A stretch of DNA of 64,000 bases from Lachancea kluyveri NRRL Y-12651 (GCA_000149225.2 CM000688.1:806001-870000), one strand, 5' to 3'. Shown: positions 40,312 to 51,089, counted from the first letter of the stretch. The notes: generated from the sequence alone by a model not told the origin. Program-made: numbers and translations.

Positions 40312-43300
40312 CTACTGTTTATTTTCATCGTAGATGATATCTTCAAGCATATCACTCACTTTATTTTCTAGTGCCTCCTCACCTTTCTTCCCATCCTCAC
40401 TGATGTAAGTATCTAGCGCCAGTTTATTTTGAGCCAATTGTAAGATTCTTTCTTCGATCGAGTCCTTAGTGATAAGCGTAGTAATAGAGACTTCCTTTGT
40501 TTGACCGACACGATGTGCTCTATCAGCTGCTTGCTTGTCATCATGTGGGTTGAAGCTCTGATCAAAAATGACGACATTATTGGCACAAACCAAATTGATA
40601 CCAAAACCACCTGCTTTGGTGGAAAGGATGAAAACCGGAATATCCTTGTCCTCATAAAATTTGTCAATCAGTGCCTGTCTATCATTTACCTGAGTGGAGC
40701 CATCCAATCGCAGAAACTTAATGTTCATGGTGGATAGAACCAACTCCAAAATATCCAGCATTTGGGTGAACAATGAAAACACCAGGACTTTCTCCTTTCT
40801 ATCAAAAATAATGTCCTTTAAGATCTCAACCAATTTAGAAACTTTACCAGACTCCATCCACTCATCCTTCTTCAATTGGTACTTTCCTAAGGTGTTAGGA
40901 AACCTACAGCATAGTCTATGCAGTTCGAAGTCGGACATATAACTCATGTCTTCCATAATGTACTGTTTATTGCCATTTTCAGCGTATTCAGGTTCTTTCA
41001 AAATGTCAGTACTCATCTTGTTGATGATGGCATCGTTATAAATGTGTCTAAAAAGTAACGGATGAAGAGAGGCCTTTCTCAAGGCCATGATTAAATTTTT
41101 GGAAGTAGAAGCTGTGTTTTTTTTATTTTTTGTCACTGTTTCTTCTTTTAGCATATTCTTGTGCTCCATAACCAAGCGGATTTCTTTATTATAAATCTCA
41201 CGCTGCGTTTTAGTCATATCACAGTAGGAAACTTTGGTATATTTTGGTGGTAAATGTTTCAGCACTTGGTCCTTTCTTCTCCTCAAAATAAAGGGCTTCA
41301 TCATGGTCTTGGCACGTGCAATGGCCTCTTGGGCCAACAAAGGGTTGTAATCCTTATTAGAGTCAGTAGTCTTAGCACGCTGCCTGAATACTGCAGATAG
41401 ATCGTCCTTCTTTGATACAAAAAGGGAGGGCATGATAAATTCCAGCAACGACATCAGTTCTTTCAAATTGTTTTGCAATGGGGTACCGGTTAGTAGTAAA
41501 CGGAAGTTTGCCTCAATTTTCATCAGCTTAGTAAACCTCTCAGACATAGAGTTTTTCAGCATATGACCCTCGTCATACACAACAACGTTGAATCCACGAT
41601 TTTTTAAGAAAGACACATCGTACTTGTTCCCAGAAGCTAGGTTATAGGTGGTGACAATGACATCGTACTGTCCTTCATTCTCCTCTAAAATGTCACGCAG
41701 ATCAGCTCTTTCCTGCTGAGACCCATAGTACGGTTCTATCTTCAACTCGGGACAAAATTTTTTAAACTCACGCAGCCAGTTTTCCAAAGTTGAGGAGGGT
41801 ACAACAACCAAATGAGGGCCAGGTTGGTTTATTTGCTTCAAATATGCCAAAAAGGAAATCACTTGACAAGTTTTACCCAACCCCATCTCATCGGCCAGAA
41901 TACAAGACAAGTTGTTTTGATACAACAAATTCAGCCAGTTTATACCAGTTTGCTGATAGTCTTTCAGTGACATATCCGGTGAAAGTAACGCAGGCTTTTG
42001 TCTAAAATATTTGACTCTTTTCTGCTGTGGTCTGCCTCTGCTACGGTTAGACGAAAAACGTGTTCTTCTCTTGCCATACTCCTCGTCGTCACTTTCCTGG
42101 TAATCCTCTTCATCCATGTCATCAAAATCACTATCGTCCTCATGTTTAGCCTTCTTCTTAGGCAGTGGAATAAAGTTTCTCCCCCCGTATTCCTTGTTCT
42201 CATCCTCATCGGCATCATCTGTATCAATGTTCATAAAATCCAGTTCCCCGTTGGCAGCACTTTCAAGGTCGACACCCCATTGTTTTATTTGAGAAGCTAT
42301 CAAGTCACCGTAAAAAGAGCATTTTTTAATCAGAGAATCAATAGCGTTATAACCTCTCGTAGTCTGAGCAATCTTATCCAACAATTTTTCTCCATCTTTT
42401 TTAGCCTGGCCACGTCTTGTAGTCTTTCCCTTCTCCTGCTTTTTACGCAGTTCCTCTTCAGTGAGAAAATCTAATTGTTGAAAGCTGTGCAAGTCTGTGA
42501 AGGGTCTGCTATTGCACAAGACATGTGCTTTTTCCAAAGTAGTATCCGCCAGGTCTGCTATGTCTTTTTGGTCGGCGTTATTCAAAAATTTCAATATTTG
42601 TTCGTCAATATCGACTTCGGGAGTGCGCTCGTGATAATCATCACCGCTAAGCTCATCTGCGCTAATCTCAACCTCTTCTTCGTCCGATAAAGAAACCGAG
42701 GACTTTTTGGATGGCGAGCGTCTAGACGGATCATCGCCACGCACTAGTTTACGTTTTTTCCTAGGCTCTTCATGGACGATGGTCGAAGGATCAATTTCGA
42801 CTGCCTTCATAGTAGGTCTATGGCGTTGGTTCATGACATGTGAATAACGATCGAAGATTGAAGTTTTCTGCTTTTCCAAGGTAATCTTCGATGACTTATC
42901 GGGCGAAGTAATGATTTGCTGTTGCATCATCCCTGGCGACTGACCCTTGGTCAACGAAGAGAGCCGGCTTGTAGAGGCAGGTCTCTTATCACCGGGCTGC
43001 CAAGCCCAAGACCGGGAACTTTTTTGTGATTGAATTTTAGACAAACGTTCCCTTGCCAAATTTAAGTTGAAGGAATTGGACTTGAAAACAGCCTTTATCA
43101 AAGTTTCAGAAAAATCAGGAAATTCTTTGGTCAAGTACGAGAGAGAAGCCTCATGGCTGATTCCCGTGTTGTTGGCAACAGAACCAGAATTAGATCCTGT
43201 TGGCCTATACACAAATCTGTCGCGAAGGAAAGAGGCCGTTGCGTCGCTGTTCTTCACGAGTGGAGATGAAGAGGGAACCTTGGCCTCTTCTATGGGAGAC

Positions 43301-43350
43301 GATTCGGGTACCTGCACCTCTTGGGTTTTCTTAGGTGTGGTTGGATCCAT
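40312..43350 (-). CDS. FUN30: FUN30, Snf2-family chromatin remodeler
   Basis: SNF2-like ATPase of the Fun30/SMARCAD1 class, which acts in silencing and promotes long-range resection at DNA breaks. I start at ATG 43350 (a GTG-initiated frame is one codon longer), giving 1012 aa against 1131 in S. cerevisiae; the acidic middle region is shorter here. A CUE-like segment is near residues 70-105 (YLTKEFPDFSETLIKAVFKS). The ATPase lobes carry ILADEMGLGKTCQV (Walker A), VVYDEGHMLKN (DEGH box), LLTGTPLQNN, LVFSLFTQMLD-type motif V region, and DRAHRVGQTKEV (motif VI). All helicase motifs are intact. The N-terminal SPxK/SP sites may be CDK targets, as known in S. cerevisiae. It is divergent from ATS1. 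Confidence 0.96.
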   Translation of the reverse strand: MDPTTPKKTQEVQVPESSPIEEAKVPSSSPLVKNSDATASFLRDRFVYRPTGSNSGSVANNTGISHEASLSYLTKEFPDFSETLIKAVFKSNSFNLNLARERLSKIQSQKSSRSWAWQPGDKRPASTSRLSSLTKGQSPGMMQQQIITSPDKSSKITLEKQKTSIFDRYSHVMNQRHRPTMKAVEIDPSTIVHEEPRKKRKLVRGDDPSRRSPSKKSSVSLSDEEEVEISADELSGDDYHERTPEVDIDEQILKFLNNADQKDIADLADTTLEKAHVLCNSRPFTDLHSFQQLDFLTEEELRKKQEKGKTTRRGQAKKDGEKLLDKIAQTTRGYNAIDSLIKKCSFYGDLIASQIKQWGVDLESAANGELDFMNIDTDDADEDENKEYGGRNFIPLPKKKAKHEDDSDFDDMDEEDYQESDDEEYGKRRTRFSSNRSRGRPQQKRVKYFRQKPALLSPDMSLKDYQQTGINWLNLLYQNNLSCILADEMGLGKTCQVISFLAYLKQINQPGPHLVVVPSSTLENWLREFKKFCPELKIEPYYGSQQERADLRDILEENEGQYDVIVTTYNLASGNKYDVSFLKNRGFNVVVYDEGHMLKNSMSERFTKLMKIEANFRLLLTGTPLQNNLKELMSLLEFIMPSLFVSKKDDLSAVFRQRAKTTDSNKDYNPLLAQEAIARAKTMMKPFILRRRKDQVLKHLPPKYTKVSYCDMTKTQREIYNKEIRLVMEHKNMLKEETVTKNKKNTASTSKNLIMALRKASLHPLLFRHIYNDAIINKMSTDILKEPEYAENGNKQYIMEDMSYMSDFELHRLCCRFPNTLGKYQLKKDEWMESGKVSKLVEILKDIIFDRKEKVLVFSLFTQMLDILELVLSTMNIKFLRLDGSTQVNDRQALIDKFYEDKDIPVFILSTKAGGFGINLVCANNVVIFDQSFNPHDDKQAADRAHRVGQTKEVSITTLITKDSIEERILQLAQNKLALDTYISEDGKKGEEALENKVSDMLEDIIYDENKQ

Positions 43351-43407
43351 CACTCTGCTCTAAAATGTGTAGTTATCAATTCAAGAGAAGTGTAGGTTTT
43401 CGTGTTT

Positions 43408-43446
43408 AAAAAATTTTCAAGTTTATTTCTCGTTTCGCGATGAGCT
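43408..43446 (-). promoter_or_regulatory. RRPE- and PAC-like pair upstream of FUN30
   Basis: On the FUN30 strand TGAAAATTTTTT lies at 43419-43408; on the plus strand GCGATGAGCT, a perfect PAC box, is at 43437-43446. The pair is 58-96 bp before the FUN30 ATG. RRPE and PAC usually mark ribosome-biogenesis genes, which FUN30 is not known to be. The rest of the 738-bp gap (43351-44088) holds the ATS1 promoter, with a T13-T14 run at about 44072-44085, and no gene that I can see. Confidence 0.5.
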
Positions 43447-44088
43447 GATAACCAGCCTTAAAAAAAATGACATATCAAAGTAATTAGCTCCTAAAAGCAT
43501 AAACTCAGCTAGTCAACTGATGACCGTCTTTACACCAAATATCAAGAAAAAGTATAGGATGTAATGACCCTAAAAAAAAGTCTTTCCGTGAAGTTTGACG
43601 GTGTGTCAAGTAATTGTACGAAATTTTAAAATTCCTTAACAATGGATGCAACGCTCTGGTACCAAAGAACATACTGCGTTTAAATTCAAGATAAATAGAG
43701 ATAAAGCACGTCCGGCTGATAATGCTTACCGTTGCTACATGATTTCATGCCTCAACACACATCCGAACATAAACCGAATGAACATTCAACACCAAACTGG
43801 TTAATAGTACCAGAAATAATCATATACGAAGCCTAGGTCACGTTAAAAATTAGAAATTTTCAAGCCCCGGCGGGCATCCCTAAAAACGTTGAGAAAAATC
43901 ATCGATTGTGGGAGTGGTTATAACTGACATCATTCAATACGTAAAGTAGGAGGCTGTCTTTCTGCTGCGCTCCCTTTTGATACTTTTGATGGTCCTTTGA
44001 CGTCGTTTCTAGGAAGCAAACGACAACTCCTGAATCTAGAGTATATCTTCAAGACATTCCCAAGTTTGTCTGTTTTTTTTTTTTTGAG

Positions 44089-45124
44089 ATGTTCACACTA
44101 AAAGCTTTCGGATCTAACAGTAAATTTCAACTTAGGCCTCTCTCACGATAATGACTTAATCGAACCCCAAACAACGTTCGTTACCGATAAGAAGCCGGTA
44201 AAAGTTTCGTGCGGTGGTAATCATTCTGCTTTACTCTTATGCGATGGAAGTCTGTTTGTCACTGGAGATAATTCTCAGGGCCAATGTGGGCTACCAAACG
44301 ATAGCCAGGATGTGGTCGTTGGCTGGAAGCAGGTGCCCGGAACTTATCGTGATGTTGCTTGTGGCTGGGAGTATACTGTGGTCATATCTACGGACCAAAG
44401 AGTTATGAGCTGCGGTTGGGGACCCAAGGGAGAACTTGGCCAGGGCTCTACTAAAAAGTGCCAGAGTTTGGAGCTTGTAATGGAAACTTCGTCTACAGCC
44501 CGAATTTACTCTTCATTCCAAAATTGTTATCTGGTAGATGGGCAAAAAATTTTCGGATGGGGTCCCAACAGAAGGTGCCAATTGAACTCCTCCAAATCCA
44601 AGGGGTTCGACGTCCCAGTACTAATCTATGATGGCGAGAGGGTTGACCATTTCTGCACGGGGAGAGACTTTGTTTGCTTTTCGAGTGGACAGAAACTACA
44701 CATAAACGGTTCATTGAACACACAGCTGACGAAAATGTCGTATGATGTCGAAAATAAAGATGTTCTCAAATTAGCCGGTATGTGGTCTTCTTTGCATATA
44801 TGGATACCTGATCGCGTTTTGTCCTATGGTAACGGTAGCCATGGCCAAATGTTGACTGATGAACTTCCACCAGGGGTTACCCAACTTGTTACGGGCAGCG
44901 AACATGGGATACTTTGTTTAAATGACAAAAGAGTTGTGTGTTGGGGCTGGGGAGAGCACGGGAATTGCGGGAGGCTTCCCAACTCATCCTCAAAGAGTGA
45001 GATCAACGACCGCTCCAACACGGTAAGCCCGTTAAACGTTGTTTACGAGTGTCACGGCGAGAGGGTGGAATGGTGTTACGGCGGGTGCGCGAGTACCTGG
45101 ATATGTCTAAACAGGCTAAGCTAA
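44089..45124 (+). CDS. ATS1: ATS1, RCC1-repeat protein, apparently read through a +1 ribosomal frameshift
   Basis: RCC1-like beta-propeller protein; S. cerevisiae Ats1 binds Kti11/Dph3 and is linked to tRNA wobble-uridine modification and diphthamide synthesis. The ATG at 44089 opens MFTLKAFGSNSKFQL, which matches the S. cerevisiae start, then hits a stop within 20 codons. The remainder (GLSHDNDLIEPQ onward) continues in the +1 frame to 45124. The switch falls exactly on CTT AGG C (44131-44137), the Ty1 frameshift heptamer. Read as 44089-44133 plus 44135-45124 it is 344 aa, against 333 in S. cerevisiae, with a seamless first RCC1 blade. Later blades include SCGGNHSALLLCDGSL, VACGWEYTVVIS and VCWGWGEHGNCG, ending GGCASTWICL. 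A sequencing error or intron is possible but less likely given the heptamer. Confidence 0.88.
44131..44137 (+). other. ATS1: CTT-AGG-C +1 programmed frameshift heptamer in ATS1
   Basis: In the frame set by the ATS1 ATG the sequence reads CAA CTT AGG C. Known mechanism at this heptamer: peptidyl-tRNA-Leu(UAG) slips from CUU to UUA while the rare AGG codon waits for its scarce tRNA, then GGC is read. The predicted junction is Q-L-G-L, as in the QLGLGHD of S. cerevisiae Ats1. Confidence 0.8.
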
Positions 45125-47064
45125 TACATAAATGTTAAGAAGTACCTTTCCCATATTCATGGAAAGATTAACACTTACATCAAGAGAACATTGAGTTCTC
45201 AAGATATTCACATGGGAAATATGTAAAGACTTCTTGATTATTACTCTTGGAAAAGCGCGTATCATGAACAGATGGTTGAAATTATCACACCTGCCCACTT
45301 CTTTTACGCCTCCAGAGCAGATGTCGATAAAAATATAAAGACATCTGCTTACTTTTTGTTGTGAGTAGAAGGTATCGAGATTGGATGATGAGTTGAAATT
45401 TTTTACCATCTCGGGGCCTTTCATTTCAGAGCCGGGTAATAAAACTGGCGAGATAGGGCATTATCTTCGATCCCGTAAATCGCCCTTAATAGTTGCAGCT
45501 GAGAACCAAAGCTAGCACGCGCTCGTAGATGGACCTCAAGAGGCATCTCGAGATAGTGAGAGTCTCCATTATTGATTTAGATATAGTGGGACTTGAAAAA
45601 AAAAAAAAAACAAACAGCATCAAGTGGTTAGAAAACTAGGGAAAAATACAATAATTACATAGTAATCATCTCTACTGATTTTTCAAGCAGGATAACCGAC
45701 TAGTGCTAAAACATCTTCAAAACAAAAACAAGAAAAATGGTGAACTGAAATTTAACTCAAAGCATAACTCTCAGCTTACGCTCTTCGACTGATCGTGAAT
45801 TGTCAAAAAATACGGCTTTTCTAATTGCTACCACCGTCTGGAATGCACACCCTGAAAGATAAATAACTAGGTAAGATGGGTTAGTCTAAGAAATTTGTCT
45901 CGAGACACTTCTGGGGCTATATTGTGTTATCTAAAAAAAATAATGTGCACCTTCGTTTGTCTGGCATACCTTTATCGTTATTTTAGCAATAGGAACTGCA
46001 ATCCTAATCACCGAGAAAATAAATATACACGGAGCCTCGGTATATAGATTAAATAAGCACATGTGTTGTTGTGGAAACGCAGAAACAGATTTGGATAAAT
46101 GCATTAATCCAGATATAGATTATCCTTTCCAATTCACGTGTTACTTGAGAATAGTGTAACACTTCTTTTAGGAAGGAGTGCATCTCAGTTTAGACGGATT
46201 CGCGTAATACGCTATAACGGTGCCCCGGCCTTAGAATTACATCAACGTCTTAGACAAAAGATTCCTTGGGCAACCGATTAACACAAAGGTCTATCTCTAA
46301 CGAATTATAACGTCAGTATGTGTTCTCAGACTTCTCAGAATTTTGCGTACATTTGTTTTAAATCAATCGGTCCGTTTTACTCCTCTCACCTAACTCAAGT
46401 GATTGGCGAATAAATTCGCTTTGAACTAAAGGTCCATACACGAGCATTGAAATTAACCACCCAATATATTTAGGAAACAGTAAAAATGTGAGCCACGGTT
46501 CATTGTAAAGCAAAGTATACGTTGTTTTGTAAGATTGATACGTATTTCTACACATTGCCACATTTTTGGTAACAATCGATGGCAAATAACCACAGTCTTA
46601 GATATTGAGTGATTCTTTGACCAAAAAAAAAAATAAAACAAAAAAAAAACTACAATAAAAGACTCACATGAATCATTCAATCGAAAAATGCTGGTTGTTA
46701 CAGCTTGCTATATCATCAGCGACCGCTGCGGATGTTCCACAATTGAGCTCCATTTTTCTTTTGAACATAAATTTTGCAGAAAAGCTTTGAACAAGCTTCT
46801 CACCACCGTAAAAACAACGGTCCCCTGAGCTATTAAAGCATAATGCCCTATTAAACAGCTTCCTAAGATTAAACATCTCCCAAAACGGTTTGCCAAGCTA
46901 TTTTTATGCCAGCCGAGGTCACATGACTCGTACATGATACATTACCCTCTCTTCAGACTCCTGGAGTAGGAAAAAGCAACATCGGTCGACAAAAGATACA
47001 CGGCTTAGGGAAGCCTGGTGGCAAAACAAACAAAATAAATTAATAACAAGAATAGGACAGAAGA
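45125..47064. other. Gap between ATS1 and CCR4
   Basis: About 1.9 kb, unusually long for two genes that are adjacent in S. cerevisiae. It contains a full Reb1 site (CCGGGTAA at 45432-45439), several A-runs (about 45598-45611, 46622-46651) and the CCR4 promoter. Frames up to 102 codons (for example 45116-45424 minus) have no recognisable motif. No tRNA or LTR end was found. Confidence 0.45.
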
Positions 47065-49260
47065 ATGAACAACCCACCGCCTATATTAGGCTATCATGGG
47101 CTGTCCCAACAACAGCAATCCCAGCAGGCTGTGGTACCTCCTGGCATGGGTACTCCAAATTCGTTACCTCAACAATTGCACACAATGGCTCAACAACAAC
47201 CACAGCAAGGCCAACAACCTCCTCCAGGCTTGTTAAATAACTCACAACAGTTGTTGACGCAGCTAAATGGTGCAGTTACAAATAATGCGACAGCTTCTAA
47301 TGCAACTAACCCTGTATACCACCCTCATCAAGGCGATCCATCTTTGTTGAACAATCCTATCTGGAAATTACAATTGCAACTAGCGGCCGTTTCGAGGCAA
47401 TCTATGGGCCAAGCAAATGTTTATGCTAGGCAAAGTGCTATGAGGAAGTATTTGTTGAATAGTAATCAAGGAAGTACCGCTACTTTAACTGATATGTCTA
47501 TGTCTTTGGTCGATCACACCAAACAACACCTATTAGACATGGCCGGTGACTCTTCTACGAGTAACAATACATCTACAACGAGTGCGGCATCGACACCGAC
47601 TACCCCAAAGGCTGAGATCCACGGCACACAGACCAATACACCCTCTTTACTACTACAACACAAAAAACTGTCTCAGTATAACATTGATGAGGATGACGAG
47701 ATTGAACATCGTATGGTAGCCCCAAAGAATACGAACTATGATGACCAGTTGTGGCATGCTCTTGATTTATCCAATCTGCAACTTTTTAATCTGAACGAGA
47801 ATCTATTCAAGTATGAATTTCTAACGAGGCTCTATTTGAATGGTAATAATTTGACTTCTCTACCTTCTTCAATTAAAAATTTGCGTAATTTGCGTGTATT
47901 GGATGTGTCACACAACAGGCTAACTGAACTACCATCGGATTTGGGCACATGCTATCAGTTGAAGTATTTGTACTTTTTTGACAACATGATTTCTAACCTT
48001 CCTTGGGAGTTTGGTAATTTATACAACTTGCAGTTCCTAGGTTGCGAAGGTAATCCAATGGATAGGCAAATTATCAAAATCCTTACCGAGAAGAGTGTAA
48101 CCGGATTGATCTTTTACTTAAGAGACAATGCCCCAGAAGTTCCTTTACTCCAAGACAGAAAGTTTATTGACGTTAACACTGATGGTGAACCTACAGAGGA
48201 ATTCAACTCTCTACAAGAATCTACACAGCACCTATCGAAGGAAACGCTGAAAAGATCTTTTACTCTATTATCATATAACACATTATGCCAACATTATGCC
48301 ACCCCTAAGATGTACCGTTATACACCATCGTGGGCTTTAAGTTGGGACTATAGGCGCGATAAACTAAAAGAGCAAATTATATCTTTTCAGGCAGATGTTG
48401 TTTGCTTGCAAGAAGTCGAATGCAAAACCTTTGAAGATTTCTGGGCACCGTTTTTGCAAAAACATGGTTACACTGGCGTTTTTCATGCCAAGACAAGGGC
48501 ACGGACGATGCAATCCAAAGATTCTAAAAAAGTCGATGGATGTTGTGTCTTTTACAAAAACTCCGAATTCAAATTGGTTTTCAAAGATGCCGTTGATTTC
48601 AGCAGTGTCTGGATGAAACACAAGAAATTTCAGCGCACAGAAGACTATTTAAACCGTGCCATGAACAAAGATAACGTGGCATTGTTTGTCAAGTTGCAAC
48701 ATCTCAAGACGAACGAGCAAATCTGGGTCACGACGACGCATTTGCATTGGGATCCTCAGTTCAACGACGTCAAGACTTTCCAAGTGGGTGTTTTGTTGGA
48801 CTACATGGAGAAGTTGCTCAGGGATCAAAACGGTGTCGGCAATAACCAGGAGATGAAAAAAGTACCATTAGTTATTTGTGGTGACTTCAACTCTCAGTTA
48901 GACTCCGCTGTTTACGAGTTGTTCAGTAGCGGCACTGTCCGCCGACACAAGGACGTTGAGGGTAGAGATTTTGGTTATATGTCCCAAAAGAGTTTCGCAC
49001 ACAACTTGACCTTAAAATCTTCTTACGATACAATTGGCGAATTGCCATTTACAAATTTCTCTGCTACTTTCACAGATGTCATCGACTACATATGGTACTC
49101 CTCCCAAGCCTTACGCGTTCGTGGTGTCTTGGGCGAAATAGATCCAAACTACGTATCCAAGTTTATTGGATTTCCGAATGACAAATTTCCCAGCGATCAT
49201 ATCCCGCTGTTAACGAGGTTTGAATTCACCAAGGGCAGCGGTGGCAGCAGAAAAGTGTGA
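47065..49260 (+). CDS. CCR4: CCR4, catalytic deadenylase of the CCR4-NOT complex
   Basis: Main mRNA poly(A) nuclease in yeast, cytoplasmic. The 731-aa product starts [15 protein letters not shown] with a Q/N/P-rich leader (1-110), then a conserved helical block [17 protein letters not shown]. Leucine-rich repeats that bind Caf1/Pop2 follow at about 230-345 ([35 protein letters not shown]). The EEP nuclease domain fills ~395-725 with [28 protein letters not shown] (metal Glu), [21 protein letters not shown] and [13 protein letters not shown]. All catalytic residues seem present. S. cerevisiae Ccr4 is 837 aa, with a longer N-terminal Q/N region. FUN26 and PMT2 follow on the same strand, as in chromosome I of S. 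cerevisiae. Confidence 0.97.
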   Translation: MNNPPPILGYHGLSQQQQSQQAVVPPGMGTPNSLPQQLHTMAQQQPQQGQQPPPGLLNNSQQLLTQLNGAVTNNATASNATNPVYHPHQGDPSLLNNPIWKLQLQLAAVSRQSMGQANVYARQSAMRKYLLNSNQGSTATLTDMSMSLVDHTKQHLLDMAGDSSTSNNTSTTSAASTPTTPKAEIHGTQTNTPSLLLQHKKLSQYNIDEDDEIEHRMVAPKNTNYDDQLWHALDLSNLQLFNLNENLFKYEFLTRLYLNGNNLTSLPSSIKNLRNLRVLDVSHNRLTELPSDLGTCYQLKYLYFFDNMISNLPWEFGNLYNLQFLGCEGNPMDRQIIKILTEKSVTGLIFYLRDNAPEVPLLQDRKFIDVNTDGEPTEEFNSLQESTQHLSKETLKRSFTLLSYNTLCQHYATPKMYRYTPSWALSWDYRRDKLKEQIISFQADVVCLQEVECKTFEDFWAPFLQKHGYTGVFHAKTRARTMQSKDSKKVDGCCVFYKNSEFKLVFKDAVDFSSVWMKHKKFQRTEDYLNRAMNKDNVALFVKLQHLKTNEQIWVTTTHLHWDPQFNDVKTFQVGVLLDYMEKLLRDQNGVGNNQEMKKVPLVICGDFNSQLDSAVYELFSSGTVRRHKDVEGRDFGYMSQKSFAHNLTLKSSYDTIGELPFTNFSATFTDVIDYIWYSSQALRVRGVLGEIDPNYVSKFIGFPNDKFPSDHIPLLTRFEFTKGSGGSRKV

Positions 49261-49781
49261 TACCCTCTATACTAGCTACTACCGTCATCCTAAAACATGT
49301 ACATTATTATTCACTTGTATACACTCAAATTTGTATATACAACTCACCCAATCATCCTAACGAATCGTCTAAATGTCTATCACGTACGCTCTTTCGTTGT
49401 AGCCACATGTGATGGCCGATTCTTATCTATATTTTTCTCCGTTGGGCATAAAGTGGATCCTTTTGGCGCATGGGAGAAACATATCGTACACGCGTAAAAT
49501 CAATGAATGCAAGGGCCTTTTGACAACTGAAAGATCAAAGACGACGGATTTAGCGCTCGATAACTGCACACTCGTTGCCATATCACATCTGGATACGTGA
49601 ATAAACCGTACTGGGTTTCCCTGATGCTCAAAACTCGAGCAGGCTTAAGTACGATTGAGGGGGGGGGAGGGGGTACTATGAATATCACATGGAACGGAGA
49701 ATACTAAGTGATTCCACCAGATAATCATTTAAAAGCAGGGAGCCTTTGCAACCATGGACAACTATTGAAAAATCTCAAGCC
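49261..49781. other. CCR4-FUN26 spacer with a G9-A-G5 tract and a tiny upstream ORF
   Basis: This 521-bp spacer holds the FUN26 promoter. A G9-A-G5 run at 49659-49673 lies about 110 bp before the FUN26 ATG. Overlapping AGGGG could act as stress-response (Msn2/4) elements. At 49754 a four-codon frame (MDNY) ends 14 bases before the main ATG and would be an upstream ORF if the transcript starts early enough. Nothing else is seen. Confidence 0.5.
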
Positions 49782-51089
49782 ATGGATAAGCATTCTGAAT
49801 TAGATATCATGGTGGTAACGGATGAACAGTCACAGCTGGTTGAATCCCACCAGCATTTGCGGGAAGAAATATTGCTAGAGCATGCAACGTTCTACGAAAA
49901 GTTGCATAACTTAACTTATGCAACATTCCTCATGATCGGTGTCGCATTCCTATGGCCTTGGAATTGTTTCTTGAGTGCTTCTCTATACTTCCAACACGAT
50001 GTGTTTCATGATGATACGGTGTACGCTAACATATACACTAGCACTATGATGAGCATATCTACCATTTCCTCAGTCATCTTCAACGTCTGGCTTTCCAAAA
50101 GGCAGCATAGTTATACCAAACGTATTGTGCGTGGTCTTGTGTGGGAATCTATGGTGTTCACAACGCTGTGTGTCTTGGTTCTAACACACCATATTTTGCC
50201 TCAATGGTTTACATTCTTTTTGTTGATGTTTATGGTCCTAATAAGTTCGTTGGGAACTGCAATGACCCAAAACGGCACAATGGCAATGGCTAATATATTT
50301 GGTAAGGAGTTCAGCCAGGCTGTAATGGTCGGTCAAGCCATAGCAGGTGTTTTGCCCTCGTTGGCACTATTCGGTGTGTCATTTGTAGGCGATCCGACGG
50401 ACCAAAGCACTGGCAGCATCTTTGCTTATTTCTTCATGACAACTGCGGTGTCTGTGGGAACTATCATCATGTACCGCATGAGCAGCATTGAAGACAAGGG
50501 CACCACTGGATTTATAGTCTCTGAAGAGAGTGAGTCTCAAGCCCACGTTCCTTTCATGACCCTTTTCTCCAAGTTGAAGTATTTAGTCCTATCAATCTTC
50601 ACAACATTCGTGGTCACGCTCGTATTCCCCGTGTTTGCTGCAAACACATTTGTGAGTGGATTGCCCCTTCACAACTCACAGTACATCCCGTTGATATTCA
50701 CGATGTGGAACTTGGGTGACCTGTACGGCAGAGTTATCTCAGACTATCAAATATTCCAAAATGACTCGTTTACTCCATTCAAGACGTTTATTTACTCTTT
50801 GGCAAGAATCGCATTTGTCCCCCTATTTTTTTGCTTCAACATCAAAAATACTTCAAACACCTCTCACAAGACTCTATCTGACATATGCTATATTTTCCTA
50901 CAATTTGCCTTTGGTGTCACCAATGGTAATGTTATCTCCGTTAGCTTTATGAAAGTCGGTTCACAGTTGGACACAGATGTCGAACGTAAGGCTGCGGGTG
51001 GTTTTACCAACGTTTTCTTATCCACAGGGTTGGCTCTTGGAAGTGTTATCAGCTACTTGTTTGTATACCTCATTTCACAGTACAAGTAA
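49782..51089 (+). CDS. FUN26: FUN26, equilibrative nucleoside transporter family
   Basis: Intracellular (vacuolar) nucleoside transporter of the ENT/SLC29 family; S. cerevisiae Fun26 moves nucleosides and nicotinamide riboside. I start at ATG 49782 because the frame 12 codons upstream begins with TTG. The product is 435 aa against 517 in S. cerevisiae, mainly from a shorter N-terminus and a shorter central hydrophilic loop. About 11 hydrophobic segments are visible. Family motifs: FLMIGVAFLWPWNCFLSAS in the first membrane segment, GTAMTQNGTMAMANIFG, and the long well-kept block YLVLSIFTTFVVTLVFPVFA, then PLIFTMWNLGDLYGR and AAGGFTNVFLSTGLALGS. The orientation and neighbours (CCR4, PMT2) are as in S. 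cerevisiae. Confidence 0.95.
   Translation: MDKHSELDIMVVTDEQSQLVESHQHLREEILLEHATFYEKLHNLTYATFLMIGVAFLWPWNCFLSASLYFQHDVFHDDTVYANIYTSTMMSISTISSVIFNVWLSKRQHSYTKRIVRGLVWESMVFTTLCVLVLTHHILPQWFTFFLLMFMVLISSLGTAMTQNGTMAMANIFGKEFSQAVMVGQAIAGVLPSLALFGVSFVGDPTDQSTGSIFAYFFMTTAVSVGTIIMYRMSSIEDKGTTGFIVSEESESQAHVPFMTLFSKLKYLVLSIFTTFVVTLVFPVFAANTFVSGLPLHNSQYIPLIFTMWNLGDLYGRVISDYQIFQNDSFTPFKTFIYSLARIAFVPLFFCFNIKNTSNTSHKTLSDICYIFLQFAFGVTNGNVISVSFMKVGSQLDTDVERKAAGGFTNVFLSTGLALGSVISYLFVYLISQYK

Noticed and set aside
43513-43716. CTGATGA and later CTGA in the FUN30-ATS1 spacer as a C/D snoRNA
   Set aside because: The first box lacks the purine of RUGAUGA and the boxes are about 200 nt apart without a closing stem.
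45385-45503. Possible C/D box snoRNA (ATGATGA at 45386 and CTGA at about 45497 with short TTGG/CCAA ends)
   Set aside because: The terminal stem is only four pairs with three extra bases, and I could not recognise an rRNA target; too weak to call.
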